Positions 48,106 to 59,413 of a stretch of DNA of 64,000 bases are shown one piece after another. This stretch comes from Triplophysa rosa (lineage: Eukaryota > Chordata > Actinopteri > Cypriniformes > Nemacheilidae). A program made the translations under genes and the position numbers. The notes beneath the pieces were generated by a model, which saw nothing but the letters and a program-made list of their open reading frames with translations, was not told the DNA's origin and ran no database searches. The stretch lies in assembly GCF_024868665.1 (NCBI RefSeq), contig NC_079891.1:25967525-26031524 (forward strand). The letters are read 5' to 3'. Numbering within the stretch: position 1 is the first letter of the stretch; the number at the start of each line of letters is the position of its first letter.

Positions 48106-48736
48106 TATGGATAGTTCACCCAATAATAATCATTCTGTCATCGTTTATTTACCCTCATGTCATTCGAAAACCTGTATGTGAATCTTTTTTTTGTGGAACA
48201 CAAAAGAAGATATTTTGAGAAATGTCTGAGTGGTTTTGTGTCAATATAATGGAAGTCAACGGGGCCCAATGTTGTTTGGTTACCAACGTTCTTTAAAATA
48301 TCTTCTTTTGTGTTCTGCGGAAGAACGAAAGTCTTACAGGTTTGGAATGACATGAGGGTGAGAGTAAACAATGACAAAATGTTCATTTTTGGGTTATCTA
48401 TCTGTAACACTTTCAAGAAATAGGAAGGAGGCGGGAAACGGCGAATGTTGAACCAACTTTTAATAAAATAAACAAACAACAAAACGAATGTGCCGACGGC
48501 TCCCTCACGGTCGACTGCCGGCCACACAAACATAATAAAACATAACACAAAATCCAGGCCTGGTCCTCTCTCCTCCTTCACGGTTGTCGCTCCTCCTTTT
48601 ATGCTTCCGGAGCTCCTCCGTGAGAGATGCGAGACCGGTGCAACGCGCAGCTGACGCTCATTATCACTCGTTTACCGGCCTCGCGCCGTTCCCTCACGGC
48701 CCTAGTCCCGCTCTGCTTGTCACACTATCCCTTTAA
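48106..48736. mobile_element. TTAA-MITE, GGATAGTTCACCC family, split by a solo LTR
   Basis: Left ATGGATAGTTCACCCAATAA, internal GTGGAACACAAAAGAAGATA, right arm to TTTTTGGGTTATCTATC, then after the LTR CTATCCCTTTAA. Removing the LTR and one CTATC restores a normal GGGT..CTATCCCTTTAA end. Confidence 0.88.
48403..48724 (-). mobile_element. Solo LTR, 322 bases, TSD CTATC
   Basis: Borders TGTAACAC...TTGTCACA have the TG/CA ends of an LTR, with exact 5-base duplication CTATC at 48398-48402 and 48725-48729. On the minus strand a CATAAAAGG TATA-like box (about 48600) precedes GGAGGAGAGAGGACC and later ATTAAA, supporting minus orientation. No internal retroviral or retrotransposon sequence adjoins, consistent with LTR-LTR recombination. 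Family not named. Confidence 0.85.
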
Positions 48737-50756
48737 CACACTGCCAATGTACAGTATGTGTCTTTATGTGTGCTAGTGTCATAAATATGAGGACATAATG
48801 TTATTTTCATGCTGGCTCCACCACAGCACTGCCGCTCGCCTGATATTGGCCTGAATTGGGTCAGCAGCCCCCGTTCAGTTAATCTCGCTGATCCACGAGC
48901 ACAGTGGCTCTTCTAGTCTTGAGTTTAAAGCCAAGTTTAGGATAACACGCAATCTGCCTTGCTGATAAGGTTTGAGCGCAAGTCATTTTTAAGCATCTGT
49001 ATGGTAAGCACATTAAAGCCGGGGATGATATAGCTGTAGAGGACTTCATCTATCATGACGAAAGGCCGTTTTTGGGTTACTCAAAATGTACGAACATTTA
49101 TCATGATGCATTGAGATGAATTGTATGGAAACTCAGAATGCCAGCGAGTTGTTATGGCACTAGAGTTGTGAATGCCTCGGGGAGGACTGTGTGCTCAGAG
49201 TGATAAATTATGCACAGATTAATAAATAGACATTATTCCTGGCAGAAACGCAGAAAGCCTTTAGCTGTGGAAGCCGATAAGAGACACCTTTCCCCCTGAG
49301 TTGGTTTTTATTATTGTGCATCAGTGATTTAGAAAATACTTGTTTTACTAACAGGATGTCGAACGTCGGGCCGTGCCGCAATAAAAGACATCGAATGAAG
49401 TTTGAATTGATTTGCCTGCGTGAGTCGTGTTATTCTATATGCAGTGTAGGAGAGGAGCATATTGTAGAGTCATGAATGAAGAATTCGCTTTCTGAACCAG
49501 AGTGATAGTAGCTATTTATAGTGACATTCAGCCGGGTGTTTTCCACAGCGCCTGTGATGCTTACACATCTGAGGTACGGGTTGATTAAAATTCACCCATC
49601 TGAAAAACAGATAATGGATTTTCATTACCCTTTTCTCCATTTGCTTGTCAGAGCTTATGGATAAGATAAGACAGGAGTTACGTTGGATTTCAGCATCCCT
49701 GCCAAGCCTGGAGAGGTAAAATCATCTAGACAGGCTCAGTGATGCAAGGCGACTTTCCAGCAGCATCCCTCAGACAGATCACACAGGCCTGATAACGCTC
49801 AGGAGGAGGGAAGAAACCTTTTATGCTTTCAGAGCCTTGAAGGTGAATCCAGGCTCCACAACCTCCTTAGATCTTTATCTGCCGTTCCCCAAGTTTGTAC
49901 CCAGCTGTAGCCAGCCATATTCTATAGAAAATGTGTAGAATTAACATGTAGAATTATATAGAAGACACACAGAATTGTGTGTTTTGTTTTAAAAGTTTGG
50001 GTTCACTTCTTTCGTACTCATTCTTAGTTTTAGTTTTGAAATGACGTAAATTATGATGTTACAACAATTCTGCACAGGATACAGTGAAATTGACTTTTCC
50101 TCCTGAAGGTGCATACGAATTAAATATATAGAATAAAGGATGAACATACAGTGAATATAAAAAGTATATAAATACGAACATAAATGATCAGATCTGTTCT
50201 CGTTTATGTTTTATATTACACAACTTGCTATGCATGTGCTGTACATATAGTAAAAGTTGCTTTTTGTAGCATCATGGCTGCAAAGTTAATAGACATGGAT
50301 TAAACCCCCCGAACTCCAATCTTGACGTCATGGGGCTTTAATTACGTGAGCATTTGGCGATGACAGGATGTGATTTAAATGTAATTATTTTCTGCAAGCT
50401 AATTTCACAGTATGCAATAACATTATGCTGGTTGTGATCATACATCACGGCCTCGGATTTTACACTGACCTCAGAATTAGTCTTTTTACCCAACAGCAGC
50501 TGCTACTGCAACAAATTTGAGTGTTAACATCGTTCGAGTTGCTCCGTCTGCTTTCATCTTAGAGGGATGTGAATGATTACGTGAAAGAAAGATTTAGGAA
50601 GTTAACCCTGTTTTAAAACCTGATTCATAACCCTTTTTCTTATTTGAGAAATCCTGTATGTTATTCCTGTTCCAGAATGCCTTAGAATACATCTCATTCA
50701 AAGCATGCATGTGGTTCCTATGTGTTCTGTGCATTATTTGACAGGGGTTTTTATTT
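48737..50756. other. arvcf intron; no gene or repeat recognised
   Basis: Two kilobases without transposon ends and with mixed composition (48830-49880), unusual for this window. A good candidate for conserved non-coding sequence, not provable here. Confidence 0.45.
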
Positions 50757-50995
50757 GAAGAGTTTATTTCCAAAAAGAGAAAACTCCGTTTTTAATTTTT
50801 CTCAAAAATCATGTTTTTTATTGTGCATTCCAATCAGTATCAATCAAACTGCAGTTGGTTTGTTTTGATTTAAACCATAATAATTCAAAATTACAGCTAA
50901 CTAACATAATAAAACATAATAAAAACAAGATAACATAATAAAAACATGATTTTGAAAACAAAACGGAGTTATCTCTTTTTGGAAATAAACTCTTC
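50757..50995. mobile_element. Palindromic MITE, GAAGAGTTTATTTCCAAAAA ends
   Basis: Bases 50757-50792 and 50960-50995 are inverted copies (GAAGAGTTTATTTCC, AAAAAGAGA, AACTCCGTTTT). 239 bases, AT-rich centre. A partial relative lies at 32283-32420. Confidence 0.85.
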
Positions 50996-52586
50996 ATTTG
51001 CATCCTTGTTGCAAACTAATCAGCATGGGAGCACAAGGATTCAACCGGGTATTTCGCAATTTAATCCATTTCTCTGCCATTGTTGCATGCTTGACTGAAA
51101 CTAGACAGCATTTCCTTTATCTGCTACAGACAGGTACTCCAGCCCCTTGGCACGGCTTTTCAAACCATTTCAAACTGAGAGACAAGCACCTTGGAGCCAT
51201 ATGGAGCAGGAATGCCACTGAAGAGCCTCTTAATCTTCTCAGCATGGATCGAATTTGAGGGCCTTGTTTTCAAGCAGAAAATAGAAGTCCAGTGTGGCTT
51301 TTTGCATAGCTGTTGCCGTTTTGGCTGTCGCCCCACGTTTGGGGTTCTTCGGTAGGGGGAGGAACAAAAAACGTTGGTCTGGCTTTCCTCAGCCAATGAG
51401 ATGTGTGCATGGAGATGTTCTTCTGTCGTGTTAAAGAGGGATTAACACTAGTCTTACTGTACTGAGTTGACTTTACTGAAGAGATCTGAAGGCTGCCAGT
51501 AGTTCAAAGTGGCCTCTATCCTACCGTTTCCAGACCTAATAGCATTTCTTTTCACTTGTTTACAGAGTTTGCTTGTATTGTTTGTTGTTACAACTCGCTC
51601 AGCACTGCTGTCAATACGGTTAAATTCTAGAGCTGTTTTCGTGATTGTTTTGTTTTTCTCCAACGAGATTCTTCGATTATTTCTTAACAGCCTTTTATCG
51701 CCCCGGTCTTAGTGATTTTAACAGTCTTTTTTCCTACACAGTTTTTTATTGCGTGCTTGGTCCATCATCCTATTTTTTCATTTTAGCCCAGTCAGAGAGA
51801 CAGAAAATTGGATTTATTGAATGCGATACCCATATGAAGCCTTTCGGTTTTTATTGCACAGCGTGGTTCTTGTTTCATTTTACGGAGCTCACGGATGTTG
51901 TTTGTTCCACTTCCGCAAACTTTGGCAGATCTAGTTGCCGCATCTCTGGGGGTTATGCAAAGGCCATCTATATCAAAACAACTCACCGTTTTCTTGTACC
52001 ATATCATATCATTACACTTTTTTAAGGCGAGCATAGTTCACATATTTTATGCCGTTGGATTTTGGCTGCATGACCACCCCACTGAGTTCCCTGAAGCTTT
52101 TGGGAACATTCCAAGCATTAATGCTCTTTCAGAAAAACATTCGCACCCCCCTCCATCACTTTTAAAGGCAGCAGTTATGGTCAGGAAGACGTGTTTCAAT
52201 TGAATCAGTCTTATTTTAGAAGCATGGAGATTGATATGCGTCCATCTGCCGTGTTTGAGCAGTTTCCTCGGTGTCCTGGCTTTATAACTTTTATAAGGTT
52301 TTTATGAAATGTAATGGAAAAGTTAAGCTGCAGATCGACTGAGAATGTGGTAGATCCTCTGACGGATAGACATAGCAACCTCCGAGGGGCTAGAAAACAA
52401 TGCACGTCTTTGTGATTTTATTTTGCCGTTGGCTGCTGAATGCTTGCCAACCAGCTCCCAAACTATGATCCGCTCCTCACGCAATCTGCAGACTTTATGC
52501 GACAGGCAAAATGTTTAATGGTATTGGGATTCAGATATTAGTAAATAATGTCTCCTATTTTATGTTTGCATGCAGAGACAAATATA
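50996..52586. other. arvcf intron; no gene recognised
   Basis: Unique DNA. The overlapping frames around 51500-52200 have no recognisable homology. Confidence 0.45.
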
Positions 52587-52831
52587 CCGTCGCTGTCATT
52601 ATGAAACCTTGTATGTCCAAATTCACAGTTTTCAGGAAATGGATAAAACACTGTACTTTTCAAATTATTACATATTGTGTTGTCAAAGTTGACAAGCACT
52701 TTTTAATACTTTTTATTGGTTAGATATCAGCAAAACCCAGTGACAAACATAAAAGGTGACTAATAATAATGATTTATGACAAAAAATCGCGAAATATGGT
52801 GATACGAGGTTTCAGAAGGACAGCAGCGAAA
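52587..52831. mobile_element. Family A palindromic MITE, uninterrupted copy
   Basis: CGTCGCTGTCATTATGAAAC at the left mirrors GTTTCAGAAGGACAGCAGCG at the right. Contains CCCAGTGACAAACATAAAAG and GTGACTAATAATAATG, a second empty version of the Harbinger target at 17793/18688. Confidence 0.82.
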
Positions 52832-53894
52832 TAAACGTATTGAATTATTAAAGTAAGTGATACTTCAAATGGTGTCTTGGAATGTAGAATTAGAACATGA
52901 AGGTGTGTTACTTTCTAAGCGAATGGATGATTGTCACCTTTTGCATGATGAATTTCAAATCTTCTTAGGACTCAAAAATATCATTGACACCTTGAGGTTA
53001 GCTTTTTACTTTGTCTAGTAAGTGACCACACCACAGAATCCTAGCATCCACCTGCTGCATCATATTATTGCGAGAGCCTTTTGTACCACTCCTTTTCTTC
53101 AGAAAAAAAACGAGATATATTTGTAATTCCATTTGCTGCAGAGAATCGCATACTTCACCTTCAATAAGTGCTCTTCAAATCCGCACGGCTTACCTTAACT
53201 TGCATTCCCCAAACATCTCTGTGTTGCCATGGTGCTGTTGCTATGACAAAGAGTTGTCATGTTATGGGGTGCTGGGCTGTAGCGATGTGGAGAGGCTCTG
53301 GTTTAAGTGACTGGAGGTGTAAGATAGAACAGATGTTTGGGATAATTGTTTTTCTTTCTCTATTTCTCGTCCTTTCATCTCTCTCTCTTTCACACATTCA
53401 GTCATAACACTGGCACTGATTAAGCCACAGTCTGGCCGGCCATGCCACTCATAACAACATAATCAAGTTAGATGTTGTCAGTGCCATGAGAGGGAAGCAC
53501 AGGACACCCGCCACGCGCCACCGTCTACCACCCGTCTGTCACAGAACAGGTTGGCTTGTATGAGAGATCAAATTAGTTCAGCAGAGTTCATGGCCCACAA
53601 TCCTCACACATATGGTCTGAATATAAACGCCATCCCAGAAATTATGCTTCTCGTGTATCCGAAGGGCTTTTACACAGTAGGTTAAGCTTTGTGATCTTGC
53701 ATGAGTCCTGTTGTTTTCTATACACGCTAGTACGCTTCTGTTTAGGAAGCCAATGTAAATATTGTTTTTTGTGTTGCATGTGATGCATTATAAGCCAATA
53801 TAACTAAAAATAGAATCAACAAACTTAAAAAATCATGTATTATTTCTTGTTTCATACAGTAGGTTCATCACATATTAATGTTGAATAGAAAATG
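52832..53894. other. arvcf intron; no gene recognised
   Basis: Unique sequence, no repeat ends. Confidence 0.5.
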
Positions 53895-53902
53895 CCATAA
53901 AG

Positions 53903-55013
53903 CAGGAGTCTTCAACTAAAATTGCTTGAGGTCCCGTAAACGAACCCTCATTACCAGCCGAGGTCCGGACAATTAAATACCTAAAAACATGAATTGATGG
54001 TTTTTGGCAGACCAAAGAAATAAACATGTCTTTTCATATCTATACGACGGAATAACAATTTCTGACAACAATATAATGAAGGAAAATGTGCAAAATGCCC
54101 TAATCTCTAAACCTGCACTGAACATACATTCATTTCAACATGAACAACTTTAAAAGAAAACTAAAGTGTTGTTTTCTGCTGAACTGAGATGAAAAAATAG
54201 AAGAATCAAGTTGTGACTGAACATCCTCTGATAACATTTCAGCTCTTCTTGTGGCTGGTGCAGCTGAAAGGGGGGTTTGTTTAATATTTTCTTTTAGTTC
54301 ATGTCTTTATTTTCCTTCTACAAGTGTTTCACACGTAGCCTCCATGCACACTCTTTTACTATTTCCCCACCAGTAAAGGGCTTTTTATGTTTTCCTAACA
54401 TCCACTGTATTCTTAGTGAACATTCATATGCTGGTTGTTGGGCGGTAAGTGAGGGAGGGAGGACCCGTGTAGATCGCTCCTACTGGGCTTTGAGCTCATA
54501 TATTTTCCGTGTCCTTACCTCGGACTGCTGCGGGTAAGTTTCTTCAAAGTGTCTACGGCTAGTTTCATGGTGCCATTTAAGGTTTCCACTTTTGATAACC
54601 GCAACAGACTAAGAGCAAATGAGACAAAACGGCCTCATGCATGTCGATGCAGGAAGAATAAATTCATCTCGGAAAACATGGTTTTCAGCGTCAACTTTTC
54701 TAACTTTTGAAAAGGACATTGTTTTTCAGTCACTGACAGTTACATTTGTCTGCGCGCTGTGCAGCGAGTCTGTCTCGGCTCTCTTCCCTCATCGACGTCT
54801 GAAGTAGCAACAGTGCGCATATATTAACTGTCCGTGGCGCCGTAGGACCCAAACTGCTACTGAGCGGACCTTGATGTGCCTGCTATAAATTTGATTGCAT
54901 TAGAAAATAATGTTAGGCGTTCATTTATTTATTATGTCAAAAGGCTTTGAGGTCTGGACGGATGCATCTCACGGTCCGCATTCGGACCGGAGTCCGCTAG
55001 TTGGTGACCCCTG
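53903..55013. mobile_element. hAT-type element, CAGGAGTCTTCAAC / CAGGGGTCACCAAC ends, TSD CCATAAAG
   Basis: CAGGAGTCTTCAACT at 53903 and inverse CAGGGGTCACCAACT at 55013. CCATAAAG exact at 53895-53902 and 55014-55021. Subterminal GAGGTCCGGAC and GGTCCGCATTCGGACC. 1111 bases without a transposase frame. Same family as 27834-30427. Confidence 0.92.
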
Positions 55014-55483
55014 CCATAAAGCATATAGGGAGAGATGTTGGATACAGGTTCACGTTCACTGTGTTGCACTTGAAAAAAAAGAGTGTGTGAGAAAAACAAT
55101 ACAAGAGGAAGTTGGTACAAGAGGAACTGCTTTTCAGAGTTCTTTGTCAACATTTCTTTGATTTGGGACCGTGTTACTGTCTGAAAGAGTGAGAAAAGCT
55201 GAGCGAGAATATTTTGAAGTGCTCTACCGGTCAACAGTGTTAAAGGAGCCTTCTCCGCTTTGACCTCTCTTGTCCTTTTCTCCTCTGTAATACTCCTCAA
55301 ATTCTATTCTATTCAGCATTTGAAGCTGTGTGAGAGTCCAGATCAGACAAAAGTCTAGAGGGAGGTCAGGATTGTGTGAGCTTTCGCCTCTGAGTGTACA
55401 TTTCAAAACCGAGAGGATCCCAGACCTGATTTGCACATAGATTGGATTGGCAACTTTAATTTGGACTCGAGCCTATTCAGGTT

Positions 55484-55760
55484 AAAGGGATAGTTCACCC
55501 AAAAAAGAAAATTCTGTCATTGTTTACTTTGCCTCATGTCGTTCTTCATGACTGTCTTCAATGCAACACTAAATGTGACGTTTTAAAGAAAATCTAGGCT
55601 ATCTGTTTTGCATTATAAAACCAATGATGAGGGGTTGGCTTTGTCAAGCTCAAAAATGACAAAACAAAAATTCAGTTTTCCAGGTGTTCTGAAGGATTAC
55701 GCTAAAAAAATGTTTTGCCTCGCACTATATTCCTCAATTCATATATGGCCCCTTTAGACA
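55484..55760. mobile_element. TTAA-MITE family, left half only
   Basis: TTAAAGGGATAGTTCACCCA and AAATTCTGTCATTGTTTACT begin a copy whose right terminus is not present. The rest has drifted or been deleted. Confidence 0.6.
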
Positions 55761-56888
55761 TGTTACATCGGGTTTGTAGTCGATGACATTAAATGCCATT
55801 GGTTCTTGTGTGTCTCATGAGCAAATCCCACTGACGTCAAACAAACGCGATACATCTGAAGGTGCCAGGTTTTGTGATATTTTAATTTTAACAAAGAAAT
55901 TTTAATTTTAATAATTTTAAATATATATTTTATTTTATGCCTACATTGGTATTTCCCACAGTTTTTCAGTTGGGAACAGTGTAATGTATCATTCCTTTAC
56001 AGTAGTTACAGATTTCAGATTACAGAAACAGATTTGACCTCATTTACCTCGTTTTCTATTTAAAGGCGTCAGCAACTGGAACAGATCTGCTCCTACATTG
56101 CCAATGACTAAACTCTAAACCACCCTTCATTAGTCATCAGATTTCTGAATAAATATAGAACCAGACCTAGCCATAGCTTATCAAGCTTTAAATGTTTGTT
56201 ATGACTGTCCTATATTGAGTCATTTTGTTCACGATTTGCACTGTCATTACCCAAAGATTAACTGTCTTCCTGTACGGCAGGGGTGGAGCTGAATTCCAGG
56301 CAGTTAGTACAGGAAGTCTTCAAAGATCCTTAGCAATTCCTTCCTGCGCTGATACAATGCTCAGAGTCTCTCTGTTTGTACTAAAAACTCCAGCAATGCA
56401 TCACAATCCACTAAGAATAAAAGCACCATTCACTGAAATGTTGTTTTGGTGTGGCCGTAATTTATTGGTGGCATTACAATAATGATTGGGTCACGAGAAC
56501 TGTGAAACCTCAGCTTTTGGTGTGTTTTCTAAGGGGACGCTGTAGTCAGATGTTGGCGTTTTCTTGTATTTGGCCAATGTAGGGGAGAGGTGTTAAAGTA
56601 AAGCCAATGTGTTTTGGCAGCTGTATGGCTGAGCTGCTTGGGTCATACTTCCAGGAATCCTGCTGTAATTAGATTGGGCATGCTATCTCTCTGGATGAGA
56701 CACAAATACGGATACAAACAAGCCATTTCTCCCGGTACACCCAGTACTGCCACTTCTTGCTCTAATGAGGGTTTGATATCAAACCGGCTGTGGGCAGATG
56801 CAATATCTGCTGGCCATCTACTACTTAGCGGAACACTAGATAATGGTTATTCTATGCCCATAAATGGACTTATTGTGTGTATTTAAGT
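55761..56888. other. arvcf intron; no gene recognised
   Basis: AT-rich with scattered short frames; nothing supportable. Confidence 0.5.
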
Positions 56889-57120
56889 TTTTAAAGGTAC
56901 AGTGTATGAAATGTAGAATGGTGAGGTTGTGAATTGCAACCAACTGCTCACTCCACCCCTCCCTTTCGAAGCACTACGGTGCATGACACAGGACTAAGAT
57001 GTTGTCACGTTTTCGCTTCTTTCCCGAAGGAGATATCGTTAAGTAACCAGACGTGAGTATATATCTAAAATAACATGAGGTGGGAGGAGGGCATCACTCC
57101 ATTTCGTTGTTTACATAATA
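56889..57120. mobile_element. Partial copy of the 44784-type element
   Basis: TTTTAAAGGTACAGTGTATG, then CTCACTCCACCCCTCCCTTT, GACACAGGACTAAGATGT and TTTTCGCTTCTTTCCCGAAG match the left arm of 44784-45131. The right end is not seen. Confidence 0.7.
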
Positions 57121-58974
57121 AAGCGACAGGAAAATAAAGAGTAACAGTTCAGCTCTCTGGCTTACTATAGTTTCCTGCTAAGAAGTTCAAGTGACCAGAG
57201 AGTCGAGAGAAACACCTCAACCTCAAAGACGATCTATATTATATCTGAATTGGTGGCATACCCTAGTCCTCTCCTCCCTTGAGTAAGTTCAAACTCCGGG
57301 CATCTGAGGTGGGAAATGGACCAGCCAACTGCATGAATACTACATGACCGGCACTCAAAGGAGAAGCCTCACTCCTCTCCCTTCATGAGATATTTAGAGA
57401 TCGTAACGACTCCACCAGCATAAAACTCCACCTTCACATCATTTAGACGTTCAGACTGTGTTTCTGTGGCACATCTCAATCTTATTTCAAAAGTAGAAAG
57501 GCTTATATAACCTCAGTGAGCTGCAAATAACATAATCCTTTATTTTGAAACCAGATCCAATGATGCTGTCACACAGAGCGTGTTTTACACGTCACGGTTG
57601 ATGCCGAAGCCGTCGGCTGCTGGAGGATTGTTATAAACGCGAGGCACGCGCAATCACGCCCTTTGTTTTAGCGTAATGGAAGAGCACTCCTTCTCCATAG
57701 CGGAGTAGTGGGAATGAATTAGCCACGCTTCAGCTATTGGTTTATTAGCCACAAGCTCTGTTGTTGTGTGCCATTAATCTATGATTAGAAATCTAAACAG
57801 GCAATTAGGAGGCAATATTCCAGAAATCAAAATCCAATCTGCCTCTAATCAAACACACCTTCGTTGTGGGCCGCTCAAATTGAATGGCAGTGGGCTGGAA
57901 TACATTAGGAGTAATGATGCCCTAGCATCACTTTTTATGTATTACTCTCTCTTTTCCACTCTCTTTTTTTGTCTCAGACCCTTGTGCACATCTTTCTCCA
58001 CGCTCTCTGCCCCTATAGTGTATGATTGACACTGCATAACCCACTTAGAGTATCAGCTTTGTTTTTGGTCTCCCTGTTGGTTTATGGACATACAGCATAC
58101 AGTTTGCAGACTCAGATGCATCGATTAGTCTACAGAAAGATACTTAATTATTATAATATAGAGGGCAGGGATAATTGTAACGCTCAGTGTACTTTAGCAT
58201 CAGTAATAGATGAGAACAATAGGCTCACCTTGTACATTTCAGACCTATAACATGCAAATCCTATACCTCCCTCAACAATTAATTTTTTAGTACGTAATTG
58301 TCAGTAAACATACATTGCACACTGCACTTTGTTAATCAGTTGAAGATCCGTTTCATTCCCCAAGCCTTGCCTTTTTTAAATGATAAATTTACATTTTAGT
58401 TTAAAATTATATTTTTTATTATATTTTATTTTTAATCTGTACTTTACTTTTGCTGTATCTTATACATTTACAATATATTTTAGTTATGTTTTGCATAGTA
58501 ATATTTTGCATGTGTATTTTTGGCTAGATTTCATTTCATAGTAGACTTAAATACTGGGTCTGTGCGCGTGCGAATCTTAAGCTTGTCATTATAGTATATA
58601 TACAATATACACATATATGGGTAGTTGACAAATATACCACACATGTGTCCTATGGTGTGACAGCAAAAATGTAGAAAATAAGCAACAATGAAGAAAAATC
58701 TCTTAGGCTATTTTATATTATAAATAATAATAATAGAATAGAATATATTATAATATATCATATACATACAGTATACAGTATACAGTTTGTTTTCTTTTTT
58801 GTGAACTACCCGTATATAGCTGTGGAAAAAATTACGAGACCACTCCACAATTATTTTCAGTTTTTCAGAATTTACTGTCTGTAGTGCGGGTATGCATTTT
58901 CGGTATGCATTTATAACAAAAAGATGCAATTTAACACAATACTAATGTTTTCAGATGTAGATAAATGTTTAGTT
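57121..58974. other. arvcf intron; no gene recognised; AT-rich 58370-58810
   Basis: TATAATATATCATATACATA-type low-complexity sequence with TATACAGTATACAG repeats near 58760. Confidence 0.5.
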
Positions 58975-59413
58975 TTAGTTACTATATATAGAGCGAAACT
59001 GCAACTCTAAAAAATGTATAATACAATTACAATACAAAGATTTTGCAATTATACATATACTGTACTTAAATATGTTCTCTTGCTCTCCTCTACTACCTAT
59101 AATAGCTGTGCATTTCCTCTCCAGCACCTCCAAAGCCCCAAGGATCAGATCTAGTTTCCTCATGTAGCTTGTGCTTTTAGGGCTCATACGTATCCTGTGA
59201 GACTATTATTTACAGATGGGCCATTCACATAAGGTATGAATAGCCACACCATCTCCACGGCCTCCTCAGACATGACGGAGATGGTTTCTAATGGATCGTC
59301 TGGCTCCTCGATTTCACAGTCCGTCTCTGTGATGCTGGAACATGCAGATGGTTGACCGAGCTCCCAGATGCCGTTCTTGAACACTTCGGCTGTGCTCTGC
59401 ATTATACGCAACA
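58975..59413 (-). pseudogene. Unidentified coding-like stretch in two frames (possible broken gene or exon pair)
   Basis: On the minus strand, 59413 down to about 59190 reads an acidic peptide containing STAEVFKNGIWELGQPS, then ITETDCEIEEPDDPLETIS and VMSEEAVEMVWLFIPYVNG, and ends at a TGA. In another frame the sequence immediately continues (59187 down to about 59097) as SPKSTSYMRKLDLILGALE and VLERKCTAII, stopping at a possible ATAG|GTAGTA donor. Both parts have coding-like composition in otherwise AT-rich non-coding DNA. The frame change could be a frameshift in a pseudogene, or a very short intron ending at the CACAG at about 59198. The acceptor at the start (AATGCAG) has a poor pyrimidine tract. 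I do not recognise the protein, and chance cannot be excluded. Confidence 0.3.
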
